From JAMXLO01 sp963819855 (GTDB lineage Bacteria > Pseudomonadota > Alphaproteobacteria > Acetobacterales > Acetobacteraceae), in NCBI GenBank assembly GCA_963819855.1, contig CAWFYC010000015.1, positions 173,301-237,300 on the forward strand: 64,000 nucleotides of DNA, read 5' to 3'. A program made the position numbers and the translations under genes. Under the pieces are notes generated by a model. It was not told the origin of the DNA, searched no databases, and saw nothing but the letters and a program-made list of their open reading frames with translations. Below are positions 1 through 10,147 of the stretch, piece by piece. The stretch's first letter is position 1. Each line of letters starts with the position of its first letter.

Positions 1-838
1 GTCGATGAACGATTTCAAACAGCGCCCGCAGCAGCCTCTGCTTGGCGTGTGCAGCCGCGGGCCAGTCGATCAGCGGTTGCGCCTCGAGCCCCTCGAAGGT
101 CGCGCCCAATCCTTCGGCACGCAGCATGTCGGCAACCTCGGCCTCGCCGAATACCAGCGCCGGCGATCCGTGCAGCGGATTGAGAAACAGGCGCGTCGAG
201 GGCGAATATGGTCCGAAGCGCGACGGCTCGGCACTGAACAGCGCATGCAGCGGGCTCAATGCGAGGGCATCCACGCCGTGCGATCCTGCCGCTTCCGCAA
301 GTGCCGCGATACCGGCCGCGTCGCCGATTCCTGCATCGCCACGGTGACGCAGCGAATAGACCTGCGCCGCGATGCCCCACAGCCGTGCGTCCGGCACCGC
401 ATCGTCGAGCGTGTAGCAACGGCTCGGAGCCACCGCCAGGACGACCTCGCGATTGTCGATCAACAGCCGATGATAGCCGGGCACGCTGACCGGCGGGATG
501 CGCAGACGTCCCCGCAGCGGCGTGAGCAGGAGTTCGTGCGCACCGCCTGATTCCAGGGTCAGTAGCGCCTGGCGCGGTTCGTTCGCACCGACGTCGAGCC
601 GTACCGGCCGGCCCGCCGTTGCCGTGATCAGCGGTGGCAGCGTCTGCACGGTAGACCGCCGCCGCAATACCCCGCGGCTGGCAAGCACGTCGCCCCGCGT
701 TGCGCAGGGCAGACCGAGTGCTTCGAGCATGCGTCGCAGCACATCCGGGGCCACGGCCTTTGGACGTCCGACAACGTCGTTCCAATCGACGGCAATACCG
801 GCGCGACGCGCGAGGTCGCGTATCGCCTCGTCAATCAT
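1..838 (-). CDS. malQ: 4-alpha-glucanotransferase (amylomaltase), N-terminal part, cut by window edge
   Basis: About 279 N-terminal residues are present; the gene runs off the left edge, so the catalytic GH77 residues are outside the window. MalQ transfers alpha-1,4-glucan segments between maltodextrins in the cytoplasm. The recognisable part is the start of the GH77 barrel near residues 150-175, reading LWGIAAQVYSLRHRGDAGIG, followed by a glycine-rich GIGD-type turn and a LSPLHALF strand. The ATG overlaps the treZ stop by 8 bases, so it is the last gene seen of a six-gene minus-strand operon and is probably translationally coupled. treY, which treZ needs as a partner, is not in the window and may lie further left. 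Confidence 0.85.
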   Translation of the reverse strand, partial: MIDEAIRDLARRAGIAVDWNDVVGRPKAVAPDVLRRMLEALGLPCATRGDVLASRGVLRRRSTVQTLPPLITATAGRPVRLDVGANEPRQALLTLESGGAHELLLTPLRGRLRIPPVSVPGYHRLLIDNREVVLAVAPSRCYTLDDAVPDARLWGIAAQVYSLRHRGDAGIGDAAGIAALAEAAGSHGVDALALSPLHALFSAEPSRFGPYSPSTRLFLNPLHGSPALVFGEAEVADMLRAEGLGATFEGLEAQPLIDWPAAAHAKQRLLRALFEIVHR

Positions 839-2573
839 CGGCCGAGCGAGGCTCCTCGACGAAGGCGCAGGTGCAATGGCCGGGCAATCGATCGTGCCGC
901 ATCGCCGAGTTGGCGAACAACAGCCGGCCGGCCGGTAGATCCATCGGCACCGGATCGGCGCCGAGATTGCTCGCCAGTGTCAATATGGCGCCGTCGCCCA
1001 GTCGCCAACGCGCCACCACCGCCTTCGGTCCCACCACCTCCGCGGTCAGCGCGCGTGCGCCATCCAGTCGCGGCACAATGGCAGTCATGCGAATTCCGAT
1101 CAGGCGCCGAAACAACGCCTCGCGCGCCGGCCCGAGCAATGGGTCCGCCTGCGGGACCGAGGCGGCAAACGTGTCCGGCGCGTTCGGATCCGGAATGCGT
1201 TCGCGGCTGGCAGGATCGGCAAACGCCGGAAACTTCGCGAACTCGCCGCGGCGGCCCTCGCGCACCGCATCGGCAAGCTCGTCATGGTGGTCAGTGAAGA
1301 ACAGGAACGGTGTCCGGCTTGCACATTCCTCGCCCATGAACAGCAGCGGGATCTGCGGACACAGCAGCAGCAACGCGATCGCCGCTTCAAGTGCCGTGGG
1401 TTCCGCCAACGCCGTCAGTCGCTCGCCGAACGCACGGTTGCCGATCTGATCGTGGTTCTGCAGAAACAGTACGAAGGCGGAGGGCGGCAGATGACCGCTC
1501 GGCATGCCGCGCGGCTCGCCGGTGTAACGCGAGTGCTCGCCCTGATAGATGAAGCCTTCGGTGAGACAGCGTGCCAGCTTCCAGGCCGGCTCGTCGGCAT
1601 AGTCGAAATAGTAGCCGCCATCCTCTCCGGTCAGCAGCACGTGCAGCACATTATGCCCGTCGTCGTTCCACTGCGCATCAATATGCTTGCCGAGATGCGA
1701 GGCATCATTGTGATGCTCGAGCACCAGATGCACATGCCGTCCGGGCTCGACGGTGGCACGCACTGCGGCTGCCATCTCGTCCACCCAGTCCTGATCCAGG
1801 ATGGCGTGCACCGCATCGAAGCGCAGCCCGTCGAAGCGGTACTCCATCAGCCAGTACAGCACGTTGTCGGTGAAGAAGCCGCGCACCTCGGGCCGGCGAA
1901 AATCGATCGCCGGTCCCCACGGCGTCGGACGGTCTTTGCGGAAGAACTGGGGCGCGTAGAGGGGCAGGTAATTCCCGTCCGGGCCGAAGTGATTGTACAC
2001 CACGTCAAGAAAGATCATCAGACCGTGATCGTGCGCGGCATCGACCAGGGTCTTCAGATCATCGGGTGACCCGTAGGCCGTATCGGGTGCGTACGGCAGC
2101 ACGCCGTCATAGCCCCAGTTGCGCCGGCCGGGGAAATCGCTCACCGGCATCAGTTCGACAGCAGTGACGCCAAGCGCGGCCAGCCGGGGAAGCTCGCGCA
2201 CCACGCCACGGAATCCGCCGAGGATGCCGGCATGGAGTTCGTACAGCACGGTCTCGCGCCACGGCCGTCCGCGCCATGACGTGTTACGCCAAACGTAACC
2301 ACGTGGATCGACCACGACGCTTGGACCATGCACATCATCCGCCTGCGCGCGCGATGCCGGATCAGGGACCAGCGTTCGGTCCGCCAGACAGTAACGATAC
2401 CGCGCGCCGGCCTGGCACGGCGCGATCGCATCGAACCATCCGTCCGGCGAACGCGTCATCGGCAGGAGCGGTCCGCCTTCCACTGCCACCGCCACGGTCT
2501 CCTGCGCGGGCGCCCACAGGTGGAATTGCGTCCGTCCATCCCCCAGCAGGTTGGCGCCGAATCGAGCGTTCAT
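831..2573 (-). CDS. treZ: Malto-oligosyltrehalose trehalohydrolase (GH13)
   Basis: Hydrolyses maltooligosyl-trehalose to free trehalose and a shortened maltodextrin, the second step of the TreY-TreZ route. The 580 residues begin with a short beta-sandwich domain (about 1-100) and continue with a GH13 barrel. Visible GH13 regions are DVVYNHFGPDGNY at about 190-202, the nucleophile Asp253 in GLRFDAVHAI, the general acid Glu286 in LVLEHHND, and LQNHDQIGNRAFG. The length is normal for the family. The start overlaps the glgX stop by 4 bases (ATGA) and the stop overlaps malQ, showing tight coupling. The alternative of glycogen branching enzyme or GlgX is disfavoured by the short N-terminus and the EHHND region. 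Confidence 0.9.
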   Translation of the reverse strand: MNARFGANLLGDGRTQFHLWAPAQETVAVAVEGGPLLPMTRSPDGWFDAIAPCQAGARYRYCLADRTLVPDPASRAQADDVHGPSVVVDPRGYVWRNTSWRGRPWRETVLYELHAGILGGFRGVVRELPRLAALGVTAVELMPVSDFPGRRNWGYDGVLPYAPDTAYGSPDDLKTLVDAAHDHGLMIFLDVVYNHFGPDGNYLPLYAPQFFRKDRPTPWGPAIDFRRPEVRGFFTDNVLYWLMEYRFDGLRFDAVHAILDQDWVDEMAAAVRATVEPGRHVHLVLEHHNDASHLGKHIDAQWNDDGHNVLHVLLTGEDGGYYFDYADEPAWKLARCLTEGFIYQGEHSRYTGEPRGMPSGHLPPSAFVLFLQNHDQIGNRAFGERLTALAEPTALEAAIALLLLCPQIPLLFMGEECASRTPFLFFTDHHDELADAVREGRRGEFAKFPAFADPASRERIPDPNAPDTFAASVPQADPLLGPAREALFRRLIGIRMTAIVPRLDGARALTAEVVGPKAVVARWRLGDGAILTLASNLGADPVPMDLPAGRLLFANSAMRHDRLPGHCTCAFVEEPRSADD

Positions 2574-4669
2574 CCGGCGTACTCGGAGTACAGCAGGACC
2601 GCACTATGCGCGGCCACGGGCACCTCATTTCCCGTCACCGGGCGCTCATGAGCCTCGGCATCGGCACTGTCGAGCAGCACCCGGCTCGCCAGATGCGGCG
2701 GCGGCAGTTGGAAGTCGCATGGCTGATCCCCTGGATTCATCAGCAGGTTCAGGATCGTGACCTTTCTTTCGGCAATTCGCATCGATCGGCGCAAGATCAA
2801 CGTCCGTTGCTCGATATCGTTCCAAGCCTCGATCGATATCGTAGCTCCCGTCTGGTCGAACCACGCGATGTCGGCAACGCCCGGTGCGGGATACGCCCTG
2901 CCGTGCAGAAAAACCGGACAGCGCAGTACCGGATGCTCACGGCGAAGTGCGATGAGGCGCGCAACGTAGGCGGTCAGCGCAACTCCCGGCGGCAATGCCG
3001 CCATGGTCCAGTCCAACCAGGAAACTTCATTATCCTGGCAATACGCGTTGTTGTTGCCGCCCTGGGTGCGGCCGAACTCATCGCCGGCCAGCAACATCGG
3101 CGTGCCGGCGGCAAGTACCACCGTGGCCAGCATGGCGCGCTTGACCCGATCCCGCACCGCGGTGATCGCCGGATCGTCGGTCGGTCCCTCGATGCCCCAG
3201 TTGCTGGTGAAGTTGGCAGGATGGCCGTCGTGATTGGCTTCGCCATTCGCGGCGTTGTGCCGTTCAATGTAGCTCACGGCGTCCGCCAGCGTGAACCCGT
3301 CGTGTGATGCGATGAAATTGATCGATGCCCACGGGCGCCTGCCTTGGTGGGCGAAGACGTCGGCCGAGCCCGCCAGTCGTGCGGCAATCGTCGGCCGCTG
3401 CCCCCCGTCGCCGCGCCAGAAACTGCGCACGCTGTCACGAAACCGGTCGTTCCATTCGGCGAAGCCAGGCGGAAGGTTGCCAAGCTGGTAGCCGCCCGGT
3501 CCGATGTCCCAGGGTTCGGCAATCAGCTTCGCGCCGGCGAGCACCGGGTCCTGACGCAGCGCGTCGAAAAAGCCGGCACCTTGATCGTACCCGTTTGACC
3601 CCCGTCCGAGCGTCGCACACAGATCGAAGCGGAACCCGTCGATATGGAACGAGGTCACCCAGTAGCGCAATGAATCCATCACCATCTGCAGGACACGCGG
3701 ATGCGAGAGATTCAGCGTATTGCCGGTGCCGGTGTCATTGACGTTACGGCGCGGATCCGCTGCCTCCAGCCGATAGTAGCTGGCATTGTCGAGCCCGCGG
3801 AACGACAGCGTCGGACCGGTCTCCTCGGCCTCAGCCGTGTGGTTGTAAACCACGTCGAGGATCACCTCGATGCCGGCCGCGTGCAGCCGGCGGACCGCGA
3901 CGCGCATTTCATTCGGCGTGCCGTCCGATAGGTAGGCGGGCTCCGGCGCGAAGAAACCGAGCGTGTTGTAACCCCAGTAATTGCGTAGCCCGCGCTGTTG
4001 CAAGGCGCGATCCTGCAGGAAGGCATGCACCGGCATCAACTCGATCGCGGTGATGCCGAGATGGTGCAGGTGGTTGATCACCGCGGGATGCGCGAGAGCG
4101 GCGAACGTGCCGCGTTCGGTAGGTCGAATGTGGCCGTGCAACATGGTCAGCCCGCGGACGTGCGCCTCGTAGATCACGGTGTCCGACCACGGCACGTCTG
4201 GCGCGTGGTCGTCTCCCCAGTTGAACGAGTCGTCGGTCACCACGCCTTTCGGCATCGCCGGCGCACTGTCTCGCCGATCGAACGACAGATCCCCGCGCAG
4301 CGAGTGCTGTCGAAAGCCGTACAGCGCGTCCGACCAGTGTACGCTGCCGGCAAGCGCTCGTGCGTAGGGATCGAGCAGCAGCTTGTGATGATTGAAGCGA
4401 TGGCCCTGCTCCGGCGCATACGGCCCGAACGCGCGGTAGCCATAGAGCAAGCCGGCCGTCGCATCGGGCAGGTAACCGTGCCAGATCTCGTCGGTGTATT
4501 CCGGCAGAGTGTAGCGCGCGATCTCGTGCCGACCGGATGGTTCGAACAGGCAAAGATCGATGCGCTCGGCATGTGCCGAGAAGACCGCGAAATTGATGCC
4601 GAGCCCGTCCCAGGTGGCGCCGAGCGGAAACGGTCGGCCGGGCAGCAACGCGTCAGGCAGATGCTGCAT
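2570..4669 (-). CDS. glgX: Glycogen debranching enzyme GlgX (isoamylase type, GH13)
   Basis: Cleaves alpha-1,6 branches of phosphorylase-trimmed glycogen, supplying linear maltodextrins to MalQ and TreY. The 699 residues hold an N-terminal CBM48-like domain (about 10-120), then a GH13 barrel with VILDVVYNHTAE near 270-280, the nucleophile Asp349 in GFRFDLCATLG, the acid/base Glu385 in LIAEPWDIGPGGY, and FIASHDGFTLAD. These signatures and the length match GlgX/TreX. It lies 13 bases after glgB and overlaps treZ by 4 bases. The start MQHLPDALLPG is the only Met directly before the conserved PFPLGATWDG strand. Confidence 0.93.
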   Translation of the reverse strand: MQHLPDALLPGRPFPLGATWDGLGINFAVFSAHAERIDLCLFEPSGRHEIARYTLPEYTDEIWHGYLPDATAGLLYGYRAFGPYAPEQGHRFNHHKLLLDPYARALAGSVHWSDALYGFRQHSLRGDLSFDRRDSAPAMPKGVVTDDSFNWGDDHAPDVPWSDTVIYEAHVRGLTMLHGHIRPTERGTFAALAHPAVINHLHHLGITAIELMPVHAFLQDRALQQRGLRNYWGYNTLGFFAPEPAYLSDGTPNEMRVAVRRLHAAGIEVILDVVYNHTAEAEETGPTLSFRGLDNASYYRLEAADPRRNVNDTGTGNTLNLSHPRVLQMVMDSLRYWVTSFHIDGFRFDLCATLGRGSNGYDQGAGFFDALRQDPVLAGAKLIAEPWDIGPGGYQLGNLPPGFAEWNDRFRDSVRSFWRGDGGQRPTIAARLAGSADVFAHQGRRPWASINFIASHDGFTLADAVSYIERHNAANGEANHDGHPANFTSNWGIEGPTDDPAITAVRDRVKRAMLATVVLAAGTPMLLAGDEFGRTQGGNNNAYCQDNEVSWLDWTMAALPPGVALTAYVARLIALRREHPVLRCPVFLHGRAYPAPGVADIAWFDQTGATISIEAWNDIEQRTLILRRSMRIAERKVTILNLLMNPGDQPCDFQLPPPHLASRVLLDSADAEAHERPVTGNEVPVAAHSAVLLYSEYAG

Positions 4670-4682
4670 GGGTTCGGGCCGG

Positions 4683-6878
4683 TCAACCGCCCGGACGCAG
4701 GAACAGCGTCGCCAGTGGCGGCAGCGTCAGCGCCAGCGACTGTGCCTCACCGTGACTTTGCACCGGCGCGGTCGCGACACTCCCGCCGTTGCCCATGCCT
4801 GATCCGCCATACAGTGCGGCATCCGTGTTGAGCAGCTCTTCCCATGTCCCCGCCCGAGGCACACCGACGCGGTAACCGGTCCGCGGCACCGGTGTCATGT
4901 TGCAGACCACCAGTACCGGCGCAGCCTTCTCGTCGCCGTAGCGCACGAAGCCGAACACCGAATTGTACCGATCATCGCCGACCACCCAGCGGAAGCCCGT
5001 GGATACCGCATCGCGCTGATGCAGCGAGCGCTCACCTGCGTAGATCCGGTTGAGATCGCGCACCAGCCGTTGCACGCCTTGTCGCAGCGGGTCACTGAGC
5101 GCACCCCAATCGAGCTCGCCGTCGTGGTTCCACTCGTGCTCCTGCGCGATCTCGCCGCCCATGAACAGCAGCTTCTTGCCGGGATGGCCCCACATGAACC
5201 CAAGATACGTCCGCAGATTGGCGAAGCGCTGCCAGTTGTCGCCAGGCATCTTGGCGATCAGCGAGCGCTTTCCATAGACCACTTCGTCGTGCGACAGTGG
5301 CAGCACGAAGTTCTCGGCGAACGCGTAGAGCAGGCCGAACGTCATGTCGTTGTGATGCCAGGGCCGATGGATCGGGTCGGCTTCGATGTAGTGGAGCGTG
5401 TCGTGCATCCAGCCCATGTTCCATTTGTAGGCGAATCCCAGGCCGCCTTCGCTGATCGGTCGCGACACGCCTGGCCAGGCGGTTGACTCTTCAGCAACCG
5501 TAAACGCACCCGCGCAGCGTTCGCCAACCACGGCGTTGAAGTGACGCAGAAAACCGATCGCCTCCAGGTTTTCGCGGCCGCCATGCACGTTGGGTACCCA
5601 CTGCCCCGCCGAACGCGAGTAATCGCGATACAGCATCGACGCCACCGCATCGACGCGCAGGCCATCGACGTGGAAATGCTCCAGCCAGTAGAGACCCGAC
5701 GCGATCAGAAAACCCTGCACCTCGCGGCGGCCGACATTGTAGATGTAGGTGTTCCAATCTTGATGAAATCCCTCGCGCGGGTCCTGGTGCTCATACAGTG
5801 CCGTGCCATCGAAACGCGCCATGCCGTGGGCATCGGTCGGGAAATGCGCCGGCACCCAATCGACGATCACGCCGACGCCAGCGCGGTGGCAGGCATCGAC
5901 GAAACGGGCGAATCCAGCCGATGGACCGAACCGCGCACTCGGCGCGAACAGGCTGAGTGGCTGATAGCCCCACGAGCCACCGAACGGATGTTCGGTGACC
6001 GGCATCAGCTCGATATGGCTGAAGCCCATCTCGCTGACATACGGCACCAGTTTGGCGCTCAGCTCATCCCAGGTCGGGATGCGCCCATCGGGATGGAACC
6101 ACGATGCGGCGTGCATTTCGTAGATCGAGATCGGCGCATCGGTGGCGTGGCGGCGCGCGCGTTGCCTCATCCATGTCTCGTCATGCCAGACATGCGACGC
6201 TGGATCGGCAACGACCGATGCGGTGGCGGGCGGCGGTTCGGTCGCGCGTGCCAGCGGATCGGCCTTGTATGGCAGGCGCGCACCGTCGGGACCGACGATG
6301 GCAAACTTGTAGCGCGCACCTGGTGCAAGGCGCGGGATGAACAGTTCCCACACGCCGGCTGGGTAGCGCAGGCGCATCGGATTGCGTCGCGGATCCCAGG
6401 TGTTGAAATCGCCCACGACGGAAACTGCGCGGGCATTCGGCGCCCAGACGGCGAAGCGCACGCCGCCGACACCATCGACCGTCACCGCATTGGCGCCAAG
6501 GTGCGACGCCAGTTCGAAGTGCCTGCCTTCGTTGAACAGATGCAGATCGAGGTCGCCGAGCAACGGTCCGAAGGAATACGGATCCTCGGTCTCCTGTATT
6601 GCGTCCGGCCATCCGATGCGCAGCCGATACGGCTCGGTGCGGCTCACCCGACCGGCAAACAGACCTTGCGGCAAGGTCGGCACGAGCCTGCCGAGTGATT
6701 TACCACTGGCGCGTGCCAGTACCTCAACCGTCAATGCTCCCGGCAGGAACGCGCGCACTACCCCGCCCACCGCGGTATCGAACGGGCCCAGCACTGCGAA
6801 TGGATCGCGGAGTGCACCCGCGGCGAGCGCCTCAGCCACACCGGACGGCAGACCGGACAGTTCGGCCACATCGTTCAT
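4683..6878 (-). CDS. glgB: 1,4-alpha-glucan branching enzyme
   Basis: Introduces alpha-1,6 branches into linear alpha-1,4-glucan, here the product of GlgE. The 731 residues have the long form layout: an extra N-terminal sandwich domain (about 1-115), a CBM48 domain (about 125-225, RFAVWAPNARAVSVVGDFN), then the GH13 barrel. Catalytic residues seen are Asp410 in GLRVDAVASMLYRDYSR and Glu463 in TVAEESTAWPG, plus the conserved PLSHDEVVYGKRSL. The length is normal. The ATG overlaps the treS stop by 4 bases. GlgB next to GlgE and TreS-Mak fits the GlgE route of glycogen synthesis, because no glgA or glgC is present in this window. Confidence 0.95.
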   Translation of the reverse strand: MNDVAELSGLPSGVAEALAAGALRDPFAVLGPFDTAVGGVVRAFLPGALTVEVLARASGKSLGRLVPTLPQGLFAGRVSRTEPYRLRIGWPDAIQETEDPYSFGPLLGDLDLHLFNEGRHFELASHLGANAVTVDGVGGVRFAVWAPNARAVSVVGDFNTWDPRRNPMRLRYPAGVWELFIPRLAPGARYKFAIVGPDGARLPYKADPLARATEPPPATASVVADPASHVWHDETWMRQRARRHATDAPISIYEMHAASWFHPDGRIPTWDELSAKLVPYVSEMGFSHIELMPVTEHPFGGSWGYQPLSLFAPSARFGPSAGFARFVDACHRAGVGVIVDWVPAHFPTDAHGMARFDGTALYEHQDPREGFHQDWNTYIYNVGRREVQGFLIASGLYWLEHFHVDGLRVDAVASMLYRDYSRSAGQWVPNVHGGRENLEAIGFLRHFNAVVGERCAGAFTVAEESTAWPGVSRPISEGGLGFAYKWNMGWMHDTLHYIEADPIHRPWHHNDMTFGLLYAFAENFVLPLSHDEVVYGKRSLIAKMPGDNWQRFANLRTYLGFMWGHPGKKLLFMGGEIAQEHEWNHDGELDWGALSDPLRQGVQRLVRDLNRIYAGERSLHQRDAVSTGFRWVVGDDRYNSVFGFVRYGDEKAAPVLVVCNMTPVPRTGYRVGVPRAGTWEELLNTDAALYGGSGMGNGGSVATAPVQSHGEAQSLALTLPPLATLFLRPGG

Positions 6879-9800
6879 GACGGCTCCTGCGCGATCAGTT
6901 GAGCGAGACCATGCAGCGGCACATCGATCCAGGCCGGACGATTAGCGGCCTCATAGGCGATCTCGTACGCCGCCTTCTCGATCAGGAACAGCCGAAGCAG
7001 ATTCTGTTCCCCGGTGTTATCGTCGGCCGGAAATACATCGGCGTACCCGGCCAGGAAGCTCTGCGCTGCGCCCGTCACGAAGGTTCGCAGGAAGGCATCG
7101 CGTTGCGGGTCCGCGACATGCGCCTGAGTAGCGACACTCCGGCGCTTCATCACAGCGCCTGCGTAATCGAACGAGCGGAGCATGCCGGCGACATCGCGCA
7201 GCCGGTGGTTCTTTGCCCGGCGCAACTCCACCGGCTTAGACGGTTCGCCCTCAAAGTCGATGATATAGACATCGCCGTTGGCGACCAGAACCTGACCGAG
7301 ATGCAGATCGCCGTGGATACGCGTGAGCACCGTGCCCGGACCCGATTCGGCGAGCCCGCGCACCGTCGTGCCGAGCCTGTCGCGCTCCGCCATCACGATG
7401 GCAAGATCCTGTGCGGATTCCGCATCCCACTCCCGTGGCGTATCGAGCGCGGCGAATGCGGCCGCGAGCTGCTGCTCCGCCTGTTCCGCCCATTCCTGGG
7501 CCAGACCGGCGCTCGCCCGCTCCGGCGTGAACGCTGGATTGTCGGCATCGCGGGCAAGCACTGTGTGCATCTCCCCCAGGCGACGCCCGAGCAGCGCAGC
7601 GATCGCGCCGTAATCCTCGTGCTGTTCGGCCCCGGTCGCCTGCGCTTCCTCGGTGCCGGCGGTGAGGTCCGACAATCCGCGCATCAGCAGATCCAGTGTC
7701 CACGTCCAGGCGTCGCCCTGGTTACGAATGAAACCTTGGGCGACGGCAAGGATGTGGCGCTCGCCACCGGCGTCGACGCGTGCAATCTCTCCCAGCAGCG
7801 GCGCGATGTTGGCGAACCCCTGCTCGGTCAGGTAGCGACCCATCTCCGCTTCGGGATGCGGCCCAGCCGATACCCGCCGGAACAGCTTCAGCATCGTCAC
7901 ATCCCCGACGATCATCGAGGAATTCGACTGCTCCACCGCCAGCCATTTCATCTCGGCATCCGGAGGAACGACAACCTCGGCCATGCGCGATGTAGCTTCG
8001 AAGCGAAGTTCGCCTGCTTGCGCATTGGAGATCAGACCGGTCAGGACACTGCCGGCGAATTCCGGCAATGCGAATGCATCGGTCAGCAATCCCACGCGCG
8101 CGCCGCGCCGCACTCGCGCCAGCGCGAGTTGCGTGGGCAGCGGACCGGTCTGCCGGTCCTCCCAGGCGATCGCCAACGGCAGCAGCCAGCGCGCCGAGCC
8201 GCCCTGTGTTTCGGTCTCGATCTCCGCCAGCAGCAGCTCCAGCTCAGCATTCGGCAATGCCACGAGCGACGCCAGCCGTGCCGCCAGCAGCGTCCGGTCT
8301 TTCATCGCGAACCAACGGCGCTTGGCGAGATACGCGGGAAGAATTTCGCGTTCCAACGCACTACGATTGCTTTCAAGCGCATCCGCCAGGCGGGTCCGCA
8401 GGACGATCGTCTGATATTCGGGCATCGGCTCCGGTGCGGGTGTGTGGGTCGTTGGCCATGCCGCCTCTTCACCAGCCAGCAGAAACCAATAGAAACCGTA
8501 GGGCGACAGCGTGAGCAGATAATTGAGCTGGCCGATCGGTGGAAAAATTGAACCGCCGTCCAGCTCGACCGGCGTGCGCCCGGCGAACTCCGACAGTTCC
8601 AGTTCCACCGCCTGCGGCGTGCGCGCCAGGTTGGCGACGCAGAGGATCGTGCGTCCCTCATATTCCCGGAGATAGGCGAGGACCTTGCGGTTATGCGGAT
8701 ACAGCAGCCGATAGCCGCCACGACCGAATACCTGATATTGGCGGCGAACCGCTATCGCGCGGCGTGTCCAGTTCAGTAGCGAATGGCGGTCGCCGGACTG
8801 GGCCTCGACATTCACCGCCTCGAAACCATACAGCGCATCCATGATCGGCGGCAGAACAAGACGCGAAGGTTCGGCGCGAGAGAATCCGCCGTTGCGGTCG
8901 GGTGACCACTGCATCGGCGTGCGCACGCCGTCGCGGTCGCCGAGATGGATGTTGTCCCCCATGCCGATTTCGTCGCCATAATAGATGACCGGTGTGCCCG
9001 GCATCGAGAACAACAGGTAGTTCATCAGTTCGACCCGCCGCCGGTCGTGCTCGAGCAGCGGCGTCAGCCGGCGGCGGATGCCGAGATTGAGCCGCGCGCG
9101 GCGATCGGCGGCATAGGTCTCCCACAGGAAGTCGCGCTCGCTCGAGGTCACCATCTCCAGCGTCAATTCGTCGTGGTTGCGCAGGAAGATCGCCCACTGG
9201 CTGTTCGGCGGAATATCGGGCGTCTGACGCAGGATGTCGGTGATCGGGAAACGATCCTCGCGCGCGATCGCCATATACATCCGCGGCATCAGCGGGAAGT
9301 GGAATGCCATGTGGCACTCGTCATCGTCGCCGAAATAGTCCTTCGCGTCCTCCGGCCATTGGTTCGCTTCCGCAAGCAGCATCCGGTCCGGGTAATGGGC
9401 ATCCAGTTCGGCACGGATTTGCTTCAGCACCGCATGGGTTTCCGGCAGGTTTTCGTTGTTGGTGCCTTCGCGCTCCACCAGATAGGGCACCGCATCGAGC
9501 CGCAGCCCGTCCACACCGAGATCCAGCCAGTAGCGCAGGACGGCAAGGATCTCCTTCAGCACGCGCGGGTTGTCGAAGTTCAGGTCCGGCTGGTGCGGAT
9601 AGAACCGATGCCAGTAGTAGGCACCTGCGACCTCGTCCCAGGTCCAGTTGGACCGCTGCGTATCGACAAAGATGACGCGCGTGCCGGCGTATTTATGGTC
9701 GTCATTCGACCAGACGTAGAAGTCGCGGTACATCGAGCCCGGCTTTGCTTGCCGAGCACGCTGGAACCACGGATGCTGGTCGGAGGTGTGGTTCACCACC

Positions 9801-10147
9801 AGCTCGGTGATCACCCGCATCCCCCGCGCATGCGCCGCAGCGATGAAGCGCCTGACATCGGCGATCGTGCCATAGTCCGGATGGACACCCCGATATCTGC
9901 TGATGTCGTAGCCGTCGTCACGGCGCGGCGATGGGTAGAACGGCAGCAGCCAGATGGTGTTGACGCCGAGATCGGCGATGTAGTCGAGCTTGGCGATCAA
10001 CCCGGGCAGGTCGCCGATGCCGTCGTTGTTGTCGTCGAAAAACGACTTGACGTGCAACTGGTAGATGATCGCATCCTTGTACCACAGCGCGTTCTCGCTC
10101 ACCGCGACCAGGGTCGGTGCGGGAGCAGCGACGGAGATGTCCATCAT
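6875..10147 (-). CDS. treS: Trehalose synthase fused to maltokinase (TreS-Mak)
   Basis: A bifunctional 1090-residue protein. Residues of about 20-580 are a GH13 trehalose synthase that interconverts trehalose and maltose: WYKDAIIYQLHVKSFFD at the start, the nucleophile Asp218 in GLRLDAVPYL and the acid/base Glu260 in LLAEANQWPEDA. Residues from about 600 form a maltokinase domain, beginning near YLAKRRWFAMKDR and carrying the kinase catalytic loop IHGDLHLGQV and the metal-binding IIDFEGEP. The kinase makes maltose-1-phosphate from maltose and ATP, the substrate of GlgE encoded just upstream. Start and stop both overlap neighbours by 4 bases. The fusion is common in proteobacteria. Confidence 0.95.
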   Translation of the reverse strand: MMDISVAAPAPTLVAVSENALWYKDAIIYQLHVKSFFDDNNDGIGDLPGLIAKLDYIADLGVNTIWLLPFYPSPRRDDGYDISRYRGVHPDYGTIADVRRFIAAAHARGMRVITELVVNHTSDQHPWFQRARQAKPGSMYRDFYVWSNDDHKYAGTRVIFVDTQRSNWTWDEVAGAYYWHRFYPHQPDLNFDNPRVLKEILAVLRYWLDLGVDGLRLDAVPYLVEREGTNNENLPETHAVLKQIRAELDAHYPDRMLLAEANQWPEDAKDYFGDDDECHMAFHFPLMPRMYMAIAREDRFPITDILRQTPDIPPNSQWAIFLRNHDELTLEMVTSSERDFLWETYAADRRARLNLGIRRRLTPLLEHDRRRVELMNYLLFSMPGTPVIYYGDEIGMGDNIHLGDRDGVRTPMQWSPDRNGGFSRAEPSRLVLPPIMDALYGFEAVNVEAQSGDRHSLLNWTRRAIAVRRQYQVFGRGGYRLLYPHNRKVLAYLREYEGRTILCVANLARTPQAVELELSEFAGRTPVELDGGSIFPPIGQLNYLLTLSPYGFYWFLLAGEEAAWPTTHTPAPEPMPEYQTIVLRTRLADALESNRSALEREILPAYLAKRRWFAMKDRTLLAARLASLVALPNAELELLLAEIETETQGGSARWLLPLAIAWEDRQTGPLPTQLALARVRRGARVGLLTDAFALPEFAGSVLTGLISNAQAGELRFEATSRMAEVVVPPDAEMKWLAVEQSNSSMIVGDVTMLKLFRRVSAGPHPEAEMGRYLTEQGFANIAPLLGEIARVDAGGERHILAVAQGFIRNQGDAWTWTLDLLMRGLSDLTAGTEEAQATGAEQHEDYGAIAALLGRRLGEMHTVLARDADNPAFTPERASAGLAQEWAEQAEQQLAAAFAALDTPREWDAESAQDLAIVMAERDRLGTTVRGLAESGPGTVLTRIHGDLHLGQVLVANGDVYIIDFEGEPSKPVELRRAKNHRLRDVAGMLRSFDYAGAVMKRRSVATQAHVADPQRDAFLRTFVTGAAQSFLAGYADVFPADDNTGEQNLLRLFLIEKAAYEIAYEAANRPAWIDVPLHGLAQLIAQEPS